In this document: in pieces, positions 15,048-24,479 of the stretch | How the letters are laid out: every line of letters begins with the position of its first letter | Numbering within the stretch: position 1 is the first letter of the stretch | Source: DATLXU01 sp035575515 | Lineage (GTDB): Bacteria; Acidobacteriota; Blastocatellia; UBA7656 | Reading direction: 5' to 3' | Length of the DNA stretch: 51,938 nt | NCBI GenBank assembly: GCA_035575515.1 | Contig: DATLXU010000119.1 | Location: 1-51,938 of the forward strand | Translations under genes and position numbers: made by a program | Notes under the pieces: generated by a model | The model's input: only the letters and a program-made list of their open reading frames with translations | What the model was told of the DNA's origin: nothing | Databases searched by the model: none

Positions 15048-15968
15048 TCAACCGCCGCGCCGCATCTTCATCGCCGCAAGCGTATTCTTCATCAGCATCG
15101 CAATCGTGAGCGGGCCGACTCCGCCGGGCACAGGCGTTAAATAACCCGCCACCTCTGACACCTCGCGCGGGTTCACGTCGCCGACGAGCGTATAGCCGTT
15201 CTTCTCAAACGCCGCGCGCCGCTTCTCGTTATCCCCGAACAATCGCTCAAGCTCTTCGCGCGTCTCGACACGGTTCATCCCGACATCAACGACGACTGCG
15301 CCGGGTTTGACGAAGCTCGCGTCCACCATCGCCGCGCGGCCAATCGCGGCGATCAGTATGTCGGCTTCGCGCGCAACCTCAGGCAGTTCTTTCGTGCGCG
15401 AATGGCAGACGGTCACAGTCGCGTGACGGTGCAATAGCAAAAGCGACATCGGAAGCCCTACGATTCGACTGCGGCCAAGCACAACCGCTCGCGCGCCGTT
15501 CAAATTAATCTCATAGCGGTCGAGCATCTCCATAATGCCCGCAGGCGTGCAGGGCCTCAGTCCCGGTTCATTGAGCATCAACCGGCCAAGACTCACAGGG
15601 TGAAAACCGTCAACGTCTTTCGCGGGATTTACCGCATCGAGCACGCGCGCTGAATCAACATGACGGGGCAGCGGCAATTGAATAAGTATTCCGTCAATCT
15701 CGTCGCGCGAGTTTAAATTCTCGACGAGCGCGAGCAATTCATCGGTGGTTGTCGTTTCCGTGAGTTCGATTTTTTCTGAGTGGAGGCCGAGCTGCGCACA
15801 TGTTTTCACTTTGCTCGAAACATAAATCTGCGATGCGGGGTCGTTGCCGACGAGCACGGCTGCGAGTCCCGGCCTCAATCCCCGCGCGGCGTATTCACCG
15901 ACTTCCGCCGCAACTTCATCTTTGATTGCTTTGGCCACGCTCGCGCCGTCGAGTATTTTTGCGGTCAT
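15048..15968 (-). CDS. folD: Bifunctional methylene-THF dehydrogenase / methenyl-THF cyclohydrolase
   Basis: The 306-residue protein is a full-length FolD. Tyr49 and Lys53 in SQIYVSSKVKTC form the catalytic pair. Also present are GILIQLPLPRH, KDVDGFHP, the Rossmann motif VVLGRSRIVGLPMSLLL and the C-terminal signature GYLTPVPGGVGPLTIAMLM. It interconverts methylene-, methenyl- and formyl-tetrahydrofolate using NADP in the cytoplasm. It lies 141 bp upstream of the peptidase gene on the same strand. An insert of about 10 residues (ETREELERLFGDNEKRRAAFEKN) is slightly longer than in E. coli FolD. Confidence 0.96.
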   Translation of the reverse strand: MTAKILDGASVAKAIKDEVAAEVGEYAARGLRPGLAAVLVGNDPASQIYVSSKVKTCAQLGLHSEKIELTETTTTDELLALVENLNSRDEIDGILIQLPLPRHVDSARVLDAVNPAKDVDGFHPVSLGRLMLNEPGLRPCTPAGIMEMLDRYEINLNGARAVVLGRSRIVGLPMSLLLLHRHATVTVCHSRTKELPEVAREADILIAAIGRAAMVDASFVKPGAVVVDVGMNRVETREELERLFGDNEKRRAAFEKNGYTLVGDVNPREVSEVAGYLTPVPGGVGPLTIAMLMKNTLAAMKMRRGG

Positions 15969-16134
15969 TGATCTTTCCTCGAATGAATGCGATTGATCTT
16001 TAGCATCTGAGTATGATGGCCCGTCGCGCGGGTTGTCAATTTAGGCTCTAGTCTCTGACTCGCGATTGGTGTAACATCGCTCTTGTGACGATAGCGAGAT
16101 TATAACGATCAAGTGGTCAGTTCTTTTTCAATCG

Positions 16135-17421
16135 GTGACGGCAATGAATAAGAGAATCTCATTCGTAGTTTTGCTTCTGTTCATATTTGCGCTCGTGGCT
16201 GTAGCTCCAACTCCACTATCTCGCCGCGCGGAAGCTCAAAGCGGGGTCGCTTTCGGCGCGACGCGCTTTCCCGCGATTGATGTTGACAAAGGCGACAACC
16301 TCTATCTGATGATGTCGGTTGCGACGGCTCCCGCGAGCGAGCACAGGCCGCACAGCCAGATATTCTTCACACAGTCGCGCGACGGCGGCGCAACCTGGGA
16401 TAATGTGCCGCTCACGCGCAACCTGTCGAAATCGCCCGGCGAAGCCTTCGGTCCATCGCTCGCCGTCACAAAGCAGGGCACGACTCGCGTTTACGTCACC
16501 TACCACGATGACTCGACGGGCGTGACGCAGGCTTATCTGATACGCTCGAAGAAGAGGGCAAAATTCCGCAAGCCGCAAAACATCACGCCTCACGACGGAG
16601 GCGCGTTCGCCCCTCGCGTCGCGCTCGACTCCGCAGAGACGGTTCACGTCGTCTGGGGCGATACGAAAAATGGCTCGCGCATAGCGTTTGTTCGCTCGAC
16701 CGATCTGGGCGAGACTTTTAGCGAACCTCTATTCATTTCCGGCTCATCCACAGCCGCGTTTGATCCTGAGATAGCCGTAGATTCGACTGATACAATCAAC
16801 GTTGTGTGGCAGGACGGCGCGGTGGGCGCGAACGGCTCGATAATGTTTTCGCGCTCGACCGACGGCGGGCAGACTTTTTCTGCTCCGCTGCGAGTATCAA
16901 CGGACGATGGCCGCGCAACCGAAGCTCACATCGCGGCGGACAGCGCGAACCATCTTCACGTCGTGTGGGTTCAGGAGACGGGCACGACTACGCAAGGATT
17001 TTATTCGCGCTCGACCGATGGCGGGCAGACTTTTTCCGAGCCTGTCAACGTGAGCAACTTTCCCGGCGGCGACATTCACAAGATAGTCATTACGACTTTT
17101 GAAGACAAAACAATTTACATCGCATTTCAAAACGGAGATCTATTTGGGGAAAACTCCGGCCCGAACCGGCAGGTTTTTCTTGTGAAGTCGGATGACGCGG
17201 GGCTTACGTTTTTCGACCCGGTGCAGGTTTCAAACGCAGACAACAACAAGGGCCGCGCGCACAGCCCTGCGATAGTCGTCGACAGTCGGGGCGTGCTCCA
17301 CATTGTATGGATAGACGCGTCGCTATTGCCCGGCGACGAGGGCCTGCTCTTCTACAGCAACTCAACCAACGGTCGCCGCTTCTCCAAGCAGCAACTAATC
17401 CTCGCGATTGTGCAAGTTTGA
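16135..17421 (+). CDS. Secreted BNR/sialidase-like beta-propeller protein
   Basis: The 428-residue protein starts with a signal peptide (MNKRISFVVLLLFIFALVAV) and has at least five BNR/Asp-box repeats: SRDGGATWD, STDLGETFSE, STDGGQTFSAP, STDGGQTFSEP, SDDAGLTFFDP. These form a six-bladed propeller like that of sialidases. The arginine triad and other catalytic residues of true sialidases cannot be recognised, so it is probably a binding or structural exoprotein. The repeat copies STDGGQTFS are nearly identical in DNA, pointing to recent internal duplication. The ATG at 16144 is an alternative start. Confidence 0.8.
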   Translation: MTAMNKRISFVVLLLFIFALVAVAPTPLSRRAEAQSGVAFGATRFPAIDVDKGDNLYLMMSVATAPASEHRPHSQIFFTQSRDGGATWDNVPLTRNLSKSPGEAFGPSLAVTKQGTTRVYVTYHDDSTGVTQAYLIRSKKRAKFRKPQNITPHDGGAFAPRVALDSAETVHVVWGDTKNGSRIAFVRSTDLGETFSEPLFISGSSTAAFDPEIAVDSTDTINVVWQDGAVGANGSIMFSRSTDGGQTFSAPLRVSTDDGRATEAHIAADSANHLHVVWVQETGTTTQGFYSRSTDGGQTFSEPVNVSNFPGGDIHKIVITTFEDKTIYIAFQNGDLFGENSGPNRQVFLVKSDDAGLTFFDPVQVSNADNNKGRAHSPAIVVDSRGVLHIVWIDASLLPGDEGLLFYSNSTNGRRFSKQQLILAIVQV

Positions 17422-17424
17422 CGG

Positions 17425-17531
17425 CAGGAGTCAGGGGTTGGGGTCAGGAAAGAATACTTGCTGTCTTGAAATTGGCTCCAGTAGCCTGTTTCAGGGCATC
17501 TACTATCTGGCCCCAACCCCTGACTCCTGAC
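17425..17531. repeat. Heptamer inverted-repeat element 1 (with core hairpin)
   Basis: A 23-nt arm (17425-17447) pairs with 17507-17529 at 22 of 23 positions. Both arms are built of 7-nt units (AGGAGTC-like and its complement). The 59-nt centre contains a hairpin with outer stem CTTGAAA/TTTCAGG and inner stem GGCT/AGCC, separated by 2 nt on each side and closed by a 5-nt loop (17465-17495). It sits between converging genes, so it may also act as a bidirectional terminator. Confidence 0.8.
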
Positions 17532-17537
17532 CACTGC

Positions 17538-18491
17538 TCATCTTGGTTTGTAACCGTCAGGATAATGCAGGTGCACATCGGCTTCGGTCGTTACCTCAAT
17601 GCGGCGAAAATCGTTGCCCGTGTTTGCGCTCTTGTAGGTGATGAGCCATTGCAGCGGGAGCAGCTCGTTTAACTCTTTCCAGTACGGGTCGAACGACACG
17701 AAATCTATTCCGGAAAAGAAAGCCTCGCCGCCCGTCTCGTCAGATAACCGATTGAGCGAGCCTTGCCCGAAGTTGACCGCAATTCTATCGAAGCTCGTTA
17801 ACCCGACCGACGGCGCGTAGAAGCTGAACACAGTAATGCCGCGACGTTGCGATTCGCGAATCGCTCGGTCGAGGTCAATCGAAAGCGAGGGACTTGCGCT
17901 GCGAAGCCCGCGCGATGCATCAAGCCCGTCAGAAATCATCAGCACGATGCGCCGCCCATCGGGTTGCGAATCAAATCTTTTAAGCGCCTCGATCAATTCA
18001 ACGTAAGGGTTGAAGGGCGCGGCTGTCGCGCTACTGCGCAGGATGCGAAGCGAATCTGCCGCGCGCTCGCGGTCTGTTGTGAAATCCTGTGTGACCTGAA
18101 GCGACCCGGCAGTCAGATATGCAGTCATGACGCGCGAGCCTTCGGGCAGGCGGCGGATGAAATCTTTGACGCCTCGAATTTCGTTGCTCACGCGCGAAAC
18201 CAGATCATCCTGAATCAGAACGGCGATAATGGGCGGCGCTTCCGATGCGCGCTTGACTGAAATGATCTGTTGAGGGCGATCATTCTCGCGCACTTTGAAA
18301 TCGTCGGGCTGAATCTTTAGAGCGGCTTCGCGCATACGGTCGTTGTGCGGGTGCGCGGTTACGAGAATGGTCACTTCGTCGCCGCTCGTCGTCACGCCCT
18401 TGCTTTTTTGCGCCGTCGCGCTTGTTACGAAGGTGAGGATTGCCAGCATAGCAATGATGCCTGCCAATTGAATTGTTCGGTCGCTTCTCAT
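17538..18491 (-). CDS. VWFA-related secreted protein (acidobacterial type)
   Basis: The 317-residue protein has a signal peptide (IQLAGIIAMLAILTFVTSATAQ), then the family N-terminal domain (LKIQPDDFKVRENDRPQQIISV) and a von Willebrand A domain. The VWA domain starts IIAVLIQDDLVSRV and includes RRIVLMISDGLDASRG. The usual MIDAS DxSxS is DDLVS, so metal binding may be altered. This is the VWFA-related family that is expanded in Acidobacteriota. Its function is unknown, and adhesion or complex assembly at the cell surface is usually assumed. The 3' end abuts heptamer element 1. Confidence 0.85.
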   Translation of the reverse strand: MRSDRTIQLAGIIAMLAILTFVTSATAQKSKGVTTSGDEVTILVTAHPHNDRMREAALKIQPDDFKVRENDRPQQIISVKRASEAPPIIAVLIQDDLVSRVSNEIRGVKDFIRRLPEGSRVMTAYLTAGSLQVTQDFTTDRERAADSLRILRSSATAAPFNPYVELIEALKRFDSQPDGRRIVLMISDGLDASRGLRSASPSLSIDLDRAIRESQRRGITVFSFYAPSVGLTSFDRIAVNFGQGSLNRLSDETGGEAFFSGIDFVSFDPYWKELNELLPLQWLITYKSANTGNDFRRIEVTTEADVHLHYPDGYKPR

Positions 18492-18596
18492 GGTTTATTT
18501 ACCTCCTTCAAACGACTCCGACCTGATTTTATTTTAGCAAAAATCTTGATAGGCTTGTTACCCTGAGGCTGGAAAGTTTTTCGGAGGATTGTGCCA

Positions 18597-21500
18597 ATGC
18601 TAAAACGCGCAGTTTATACCGCCGCGCTCGCGATTGTCTTTTTGCTGCCCGCGAGCGCAGCCGCGCAGACGAAGCTGCTGCGCTTCCCTGACATTCACGG
18701 CGACAAAGTCGTCTTCACATACGGCGGCGATTTGTGGATAGCTCCCGTCGCGGGCGGAACGGCGACACATCTTACAACCCATCCCGGCGTCGAACTGTTC
18801 GCCAAGTTTTCGCCCGACGGTCGTTGGATTGCCTTCACAGGCCAGTACGACGGCGACGAGCAGGTCTATGTCATTCCCGTCACGGGCGGCGTGCCAAAAC
18901 AGTTGACCTTTTATCCAGCGCGCGGCCCGCTCACTCCGCGATGGGGCTACGATAATCAGGTCTACGGCTGGACGAACGACGGCAAGCGAATCGTGTTTCG
19001 CTCATTGCGCGATTCGTGGACGCTGCCCGTAGCGCGGCTCTACACCGTTTCAGTTGACGGCGGCCCGACTGAACCCCTGCCGATGCCCGAAGCAGGCTCA
19101 GGCGATTTTTCGCCCGATGCATCACGCATGGTTTATTCGCCGCAGTCGCGCGACTTCCGCTCTGAGAAACGCTACGGCGGAGGCCAGGCCAACGTGCTTT
19201 ACATCTTTGATCTGAAATCATTCGACGCGAAGCGAATCAGCGAAGGCCCGCGACCTAGTCGTGATCCCATGTGGATAGGCAACACTATCTATTACGACTC
19301 GGACCGCGACGGCCACTTTAATCTTTACGCTTATGATGTGCCTACGGGGAAAACAACTCAGGTGACATTCAACAAAGTGTGGGACGTGCGCTGGCCGTCG
19401 AGCGATAACGACAGCCGCATAGTTTACGAATTGAACGGCGAGCTTCAGGTCTTCGACATAAAGTCGAAGAAAAACACTCCAATCGCAATCACGGTTCCCG
19501 ACGAAGGATTGAATCGTCGCCCGAGTCGCATATCGGTCGCGAACCTCATCGAAGACGTTTCGCTCAGCCCGAAAGGCGAGCGGGCGTTGTTCACGGCTCG
19601 CGGCGACATCTTCACCGCGCCCATTGAAAAAGGCCCGACGCGCAACCTCACGCATTCATCGGGCGCGCACGACAAATTTGCTCGCTGGTCGCCCGACGGC
19701 TCAAAAGTGGCTTACATCTCAGACCGCAGCGGCGAAGAAGAAGTTTGGATTGTCGCGCAGGACGGCTCATCGCCAGCCGAACAGATAACGACCGGCAGCA
19801 AAGCGATGCGCTACGCGCCCGAATGGTCGCCCGATGGCAAGCGCATCGCGTTTGGCGACAAAGATGGCAAGGTTTATGTCGTAACGCTCGCGGATAAAAA
19901 GATTATCGAGGTTGCCGATTCGCCGCGCGGACAGGTGCGCGATTACACCTGGTCACCTCGCGGCAACTTTCTTGCATTCAGCATGGCGGCGAATGCGAAC
20001 GGATTTTCTTCCGTCTACATCTGGAACGCGGCTGACGGAAAACTTCATCAGGTCACCGATGGATTGTTCAACTCATACAATCCGGCGTGGGACCCTGCGG
20101 GGAATTATCTCTACTACTTGAGCGATAGAGAATTTGCGCCGCAGATTTCTTCAATCGAGTTCAACTACGCGCTCAATCGCGAAACGAACATCTACGCGAT
20201 GGCTTTGCGCAAGGATGTAAAGAACCCCTTCCCGCCCGAAAGCGATGAGGTCACTATCACGAAAGAAGGCGAAGAGGCTCAGAAAGCGGAGCGGCCTCAG
20301 CCTAAGGATCAGGGCCAGCCGCAGGAGCCTAAGGAACCTGCGAAAGACATCAACCGCGAGTTGAAGAAAGAACCAGCCGATACATCCAAGCAGCAGGAAG
20401 CCGCGCGTCCCGGCGGCGGCCAGACGGATCAAGCGTCGCGCAACGCGCTCGTGATTGATTTTGACGGAATAGAGACGCGGGTCACGCGCGTGCCGGTTCA
20501 GGCGGACAATTATGGCGGCCTGACGGCTAAAGCGGGCCACCTGCTCTATGCCGTCGGCTCGGCATTTTATTACGGCAGGCAAGGCGACCGGCCTACGACG
20601 CTGAAAATCTTTTCGATGAAAGATCGCAAAGAGACGACGCTCGCCGAAGACATTCGCGGCTACGTGCTTTCCGAAGATGGCTCGAAGGTTCTTGTAGCCC
20701 AAGGGCCGACATTCAATCTGGTTGATGCAGCGCCGGGCGGCGATAAGAACAAAAAAACGGTTGCTACTACCGGCCTTCAAGTAGACCGCGTGCCCGCTGA
20801 AGAGTGGGAAGAGATATTCAACGAAGTCTGGCGGCGCTATCGCGACTGGTTCTACGTGCCGAACATGCACGGGTACGATTGGGAGGCGTTGAAAAATCAG
20901 TACAAGCCGCTGCTTCAATACGTCGCACATCGGTCGGATTTGAACTATGTCATCAGCGAGATGATTTCTGAGTTGACCGTGCAGCACGCTTACGTTGAAG
21001 GTGGCGACATTCAGATGCCGCCGCGCCCGCGCGTGGCGCTTCCCGGCGCGCGCTTCGAGCTTGATAAGGCTTCAAACCGCTATCGCATCGCTAAGATTTT
21101 CGAGGGCGAGAACGAAGAAGAGATTTATCGCTCGCCGCTGCGCGAAGTCGGCGTGAACGCTTCGGTTGGCGATTACGTTCTCGCTATCAACGGCGAGGAG
21201 GTTAAAGGCACGGACGATATTTATCGCCTGCTTCGCAATCGCGCAGACAATCCCGTGTCGCTCACGCTCAGCAAGACACCGAATCTCGAAGGCTCTTGGA
21301 CAACTTCGTATCGTCCGATCACGGATGAAAGCAAGTTGATTTATCTCGATTGGGTCGTAGGCAACCGCCGCATGGTTGATAAACTGTCGGGCGGGCGATT
21401 GGGCTACCTGCACGTTCCTGATATGGGAGCCGACGGGATACGCGAGTTCATCAAGTGGTACTACCCGCAATTGAGAAAAGAAGGCTTGATAGTTGACGTG

Positions 21501-22028
21501 CGCGCGAACGGCGGCGGTAACGTTTCGCGGATGCTGATTGAAAGGCTGCGCCGCAAGGTGCTTGCGTTGAATTACAGCCGCACGGTTGATGAAGCAAACA
21601 CTTATCCTGACGGTGCCTTCATCGGGCCGATGGCCGCGCTATTAAACGAGAACTCGGCATCGGACGGAGATATTTTTCCTGCGATGTTCCGTGAGGCGGG
21701 CTTGGGACCACTGATCGGGAAACGGTCGTGGGGTGGAGTCGTAGGGATTTCAAATCGCGGGCCGCTGATTGACGGCGGTTCGATCTTCGTTCCCGAATCC
21801 GGGTTTGCCAGCACGAAGGGCGAATGGATTATCGAAGGCCATGGCGTTGACCCTGACATTGAAGTTGAAAATGATCCGCGCTCTGAGATTGCTGGCCGCG
21901 ACCCCCAGCTTGAGCGCGCGGTTGCGGAACTGATGAGCAAGATAAAACAGCAACCCGTGAAGTTGCCTCCTAAACCAGCCGGGCCAATCAAAGTGCCCGT
22001 TGCGCCTGCTGCCAAAGCGCAGAGGTGA
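18597..22028 (+). CDS. Tricorn-like S41 protease with propeller and PDZ domains
   Basis: The 1143-residue protein has a signal peptide (AVYTAALAIVFLLPASAAAQ). TolB-like propeller blades follow (FSPDGRWIAFTG, WSPDGSKVAYISD, WSPDGKRIAFGD), then a Lys/Glu/Pro/Gln-rich linker near 555-620, a C1-type domain, a PDZ domain (VGVNASVGDYVLAINGEEVKG) and an S41 catalytic core with GLIVDVRANGGG and LLNENSASDGDIFP. The catalytic Ser lies in SASDGD. The Ser-His pair of archaeal tricorn appears as VQHAYV, with Gln before the His. It would degrade peptides outside the cytoplasm. GGAGG lies 9 nt before the ATG at 18597. Confidence 0.92.
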   Translation: MLKRAVYTAALAIVFLLPASAAAQTKLLRFPDIHGDKVVFTYGGDLWIAPVAGGTATHLTTHPGVELFAKFSPDGRWIAFTGQYDGDEQVYVIPVTGGVPKQLTFYPARGPLTPRWGYDNQVYGWTNDGKRIVFRSLRDSWTLPVARLYTVSVDGGPTEPLPMPEAGSGDFSPDASRMVYSPQSRDFRSEKRYGGGQANVLYIFDLKSFDAKRISEGPRPSRDPMWIGNTIYYDSDRDGHFNLYAYDVPTGKTTQVTFNKVWDVRWPSSDNDSRIVYELNGELQVFDIKSKKNTPIAITVPDEGLNRRPSRISVANLIEDVSLSPKGERALFTARGDIFTAPIEKGPTRNLTHSSGAHDKFARWSPDGSKVAYISDRSGEEEVWIVAQDGSSPAEQITTGSKAMRYAPEWSPDGKRIAFGDKDGKVYVVTLADKKIIEVADSPRGQVRDYTWSPRGNFLAFSMAANANGFSSVYIWNAADGKLHQVTDGLFNSYNPAWDPAGNYLYYLSDREFAPQISSIEFNYALNRETNIYAMALRKDVKNPFPPESDEVTITKEGEEAQKAERPQPKDQGQPQEPKEPAKDINRELKKEPADTSKQQEAARPGGGQTDQASRNALVIDFDGIETRVTRVPVQADNYGGLTAKAGHLLYAVGSAFYYGRQGDRPTTLKIFSMKDRKETTLAEDIRGYVLSEDGSKVLVAQGPTFNLVDAAPGGDKNKKTVATTGLQVDRVPAEEWEEIFNEVWRRYRDWFYVPNMHGYDWEALKNQYKPLLQYVAHRSDLNYVISEMISELTVQHAYVEGGDIQMPPRPRVALPGARFELDKASNRYRIAKIFEGENEEEIYRSPLREVGVNASVGDYVLAINGEEVKGTDDIYRLLRNRADNPVSLTLSKTPNLEGSWTTSYRPITDESKLIYLDWVVGNRRMVDKLSGGRLGYLHVPDMGADGIREFIKWYYPQLRKEGLIVDVRANGGGNVSRMLIERLRRKVLALNYSRTVDEANTYPDGAFIGPMAALLNENSASDGDIFPAMFREAGLGPLIGKRSWGGVVGISNRGPLIDGGSIFVPESGFASTKGEWIIEGHGVDPDIEVENDPRSEIAGRDPQLERAVAELMSKIKQQPVKLPPKPAGPIKVPVAPAAKAQR

Positions 22029-22080
22029 TGGATTGCTATTGCAGCACAATTAAAGAAAAGGCAATGGAGTGAAAACCGAA

Positions 22081-22153
22081 TGCGCCCGGCAAGGGTCGAA
22101 CTTGCAACCGCTGGATCCGAAGTCCAGTGCTCTATCCATTGAGCTACGGGCGC
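22081..22153 (-). tRNA. tRNA-Arg (anticodon UCG)
   Basis: A full cloverleaf is visible on the minus strand: 7-bp acceptor stem GCGCCCG/CGGGCGC, D arm with AGCTCAATGGATAGAGC, and anticodon stem CTGGA/TCCAG with loop CTTCGGA (anticodon TCG). The T arm contains GTTCGA. The discriminator base is A and CCA is not encoded. It decodes CGA codons. Confidence 0.95.
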
Positions 22154-22204
22154 ATCAATTGAGTTGGTAAAAGATTAACGGGGATTTTGTGGCGGTGTCA
22201 AACT

Positions 22205-22253
22205 GAACCGCAGATGAACATTACCACTGATGTTCACCTGCGGTTCTTTTTTT
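22205..22253 (+). terminator. Rho-independent terminator
   Basis: A long hairpin pairs GAACCGCAG-x-TGAACAT with ATGTTCA-x-CTGCGGTTC (22205-22246) and is followed by seven T residues on the plus strand. It would end transcription of the tricorn-like gene. The converging zinc-ribbon gene stops at 22252, so it may also serve that gene more weakly. Confidence 0.85.
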
Positions 22254-22953
22254 AGAATGGAGCCATCGAAGTGGCCTGATTGAATGGGCGGTAAAGCTCG
22301 TTGTAGTCGCGTACGCTGCGCTCGAAGATTGATTGAAACGTTGGCACGTCCTCAGGATGCACGGTCAGGTTCACGCCATTTGCAAACGCAAGATAAGTAT
22401 CGAGCGTGCGCAGTTGCGGCGAGATCAAAACTACATAGGTGCGCCGTCGCACCTGCGGCGTCAGGCTGTTGACATATTGCATCATCGCTGTGCCGCCCTG
22501 ATGCTCTGAGTCGAAGCCGGGGCTGAGCACGATGACTTCGGCGCGCGATTCGTGAAGTATCTCGATGGCTTCGGGCGCGAAGTCGGCTGAGAATATCTCG
22601 TACTTCAGGGGATCGAGCGCCGCGCGGAGGTCTTCCCTCAAGCCCGCGTCATCAAGACACAACAACACGCGTCGGCGCTGCCATTTCTTCTCCACAGTCT
22701 GAGGCCGAATGCCTTTAATCTCGCCCATCAGCATCTCGACGAGCGCGCGCATCGGGTCGGCAGGCAGCGGCTCGCTGGCGGTCGGCTCTTCGAGCATCCC
22801 GGTTGTGCCCGGCAGTCTAGGCTCTTCTTTTGGCGGCGGCATTATAGTGACGGTCTGTCGGCAGCGCGGGCACAGAACGTTAAACGGCTCGGTCGGCAGC
22901 CGCTCGTCATCAAATGTCAAACTCATCGAGCATTGCGGACAGCTTGCTAACAT
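22252..22953 (-). CDS. Zinc-ribbon / degenerate receiver-domain protein
   Basis: The 233-residue protein starts with a zinc ribbon (CPQCSMSLTF... and LCPRCRQTVTI), then a Pro-rich linker. A receiver-like domain follows from about residue 95 (VLLCLDDAGLREDLRAALD). The phospho-acceptor position reads VIVLSPGFD, with Ser where Asp is expected, and the conserved Lys is also not evident. It is therefore likely a phosphorylation-independent pseudo-receiver. It is 48 bp downstream of pilT on the same strand, so a role in type IV pilus or gliding control is inferred. Confidence 0.75.
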   Translation of the reverse strand: MLASCPQCSMSLTFDDERLPTEPFNVLCPRCRQTVTIMPPPKEEPRLPGTTGMLEEPTASEPLPADPMRALVEMLMGEIKGIRPQTVEKKWQRRRVLLCLDDAGLREDLRAALDPLKYEIFSADFAPEAIEILHESRAEVIVLSPGFDSEHQGGTAMMQYVNSLTPQVRRRTYVVLISPQLRTLDTYLAFANGVNLTVHPEDVPTFQSIFERSVRDYNELYRPFNQATSMAPF

Positions 22954-23001
22954 CTTACCCTCCGGTTTCTGGTTTCTAGGTCATGCAGTCATAACCATAA
23001 A

Positions 23002-24201
23002 CTATCTCTCAACAATATCGGCGGCGCGCGGCCTGGCGAACGGGTCAGCGGGGCGCGGCGGTATGTAATTGCGCTCTTCGCGACGGCTCAGCATGTCGTC
23101 TGATGTGCCAAGCCCCGACAGTCTCAGCAGCAGGTTCGATGGATTGGTCGCAAAGGCAAGCCCGTTTTCCTGTGTGATCGTGCCTGCGCGAATCATACGC
23201 TCGATAACCTGATCGAAGTGCTGCATCCCTTCAAGCTCGCCGTCGTTCATTGCTTCAAGCAAGGTCTTTCCTTCGCTCTCGCCCTGCTCGATGTACTCGC
23301 GCGTGCGCGGCGTTGCTTTCAGTATTTCAACCGCAGCTATTCTTCCATTGCCGTCGGCTCTCGGAATCAATCGCTGCGAGACGATATAGCGGAACGCCTG
23401 CGCGAGCCGCGTGCGTATGACGTGCTCTTCGGATTTCGGGTATATGCCGATGATTCGATTCACGGTCTTCGATGCGTCGGTCGTGTGCAGAGTTGATAAG
23501 ACGAGGTGGCCCGTCTCTGATGCCTCGAGCGCAATCTCTGTCGTTTCCATATCGCGCATCTCGCCTACGAGTATAACTTTCGGAGCCTGCCTCAGCGCTG
23601 CGCGAAGGCCGAGCGCAAAGGCGGGCGTGTCAGTTCCAAGCTCGCGCTGGTTGATTGTTGATTTCTTGTGCATGTGCAGAAACTCAATCGGGTCTTCGAT
23701 TGTCACTATGTGATAGCTGTACTCGGAATTGATCTTGTCAATGATTGCCGCGAGCGTAGAAGATTTGCCCGAACCCGTCGGTCCCGTGAGCAGCACTATG
23801 CCGTTTTTCAGGTGAGATATTTCACCGAGCTGCGGCGGCAGAGATAAGCTTTCAATCGTCGGCACGTTCGTCGGTATCACGCGCATCACTATTGAGATTG
23901 AGCCGCGCTGCTTGAAGATGTTGACGCGGAATCGGACCTTGCTCGGAATCGCGTAGCTGATGTCGGTCGAGCCTGTTTGAAGAAGACGGCGCGCGGCGTC
24001 AGTGTTTCCTTCAAGCAAAGCCATCGCGATTATCTCTGTTTGATAAGGCGTGAGCGAGCGCAGCCCTTTTATCTCGACCGGCGTAAGCTTGCCGTTGATT
24101 TCAACCTGCGGAGGTCGCCCAACAGAAAAGTTCAGGTCTGAAATGTTATCAGCAACGGCAAGCATCTTGTCGAGAATGGGCGGAAGGTCGAAAAAGCTCA
24201 T
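23002..24201 (-). CDS. pilT: Type IV pilus retraction ATPase PilT
   Basis: The 399-residue protein matches PilT/PilU: N-terminal DLNFSVGRPPQVEINGKL, Walker A GPTGSGKSS near 138-146, the Asp box with IVTIEDPIEFLH, Walker B VILVGEMRDMETT, and the His box GHLVLSTLHT. It powers pilus disassembly at the inner membrane. The C-terminal tail (PPRPADPFARPRAAD) is longer than in E. coli-type PilT and lacks the AIRNLIRE motif, so a PilU-like or specialised paralogue is possible. It is followed by the zinc-ribbon gene. Confidence 0.92.
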   Translation of the reverse strand: MSFFDLPPILDKMLAVADNISDLNFSVGRPPQVEINGKLTPVEIKGLRSLTPYQTEIIAMALLEGNTDAARRLLQTGSTDISYAIPSKVRFRVNIFKQRGSISIVMRVIPTNVPTIESLSLPPQLGEISHLKNGIVLLTGPTGSGKSSTLAAIIDKINSEYSYHIVTIEDPIEFLHMHKKSTINQRELGTDTPAFALGLRAALRQAPKVILVGEMRDMETTEIALEASETGHLVLSTLHTTDASKTVNRIIGIYPKSEEHVIRTRLAQAFRYIVSQRLIPRADGNGRIAAVEILKATPRTREYIEQGESEGKTLLEAMNDGELEGMQHFDQVIERMIRAGTITQENGLAFATNPSNLLLRLSGLGTSDDMLSRREERNYIPPRPADPFARPRAADIVER

Positions 24202-24479
24202 TTCTATCTCCTGATCTGATAGAGCGAATTTATCGCGGCAAATCTATTCGATTTTTTGAATGGATAGCTTAATCGGGTAGGGGCAATCAGAGCTTGACGT
24301 CCGCCCTGTGCGCGGATGCTTCAAAGATACGATATGCATCATCAAAGAGCAATACTATTTTCACCCGCGAACCTGCGCGAATAAACGCAAATGAGGGATT
24401 TGAAATCTCAAATCTGAGGCCCCAAACCCCTCACTCTGAGATCAAAACGAATGTGGGCTGAATCAAGCGACAGCCTGCG
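24202..24479. other. Intergenic region with a short inverted repeat
   Basis: No gene is seen. An imperfect inverted repeat pairs 24391-24402 with 24423-24434, flanked by an ATTTGAAATC/CAAATC dyad. It may be a degenerate member of the heptamer-repeat elements found elsewhere in the window. Confidence 0.4.

Noticed and set aside
20151..20987. Long minus-strand open frame inside the tricorn-like gene
   Set aside because: High G+C codon bias produces long antisense frames. The sense protein has clear domains and the antisense has none.
22081..22253. tRNA-Arg as an attachment site for an island
   Set aside because: No integrase gene or direct repeat of the tRNA 3' end is seen in the window.
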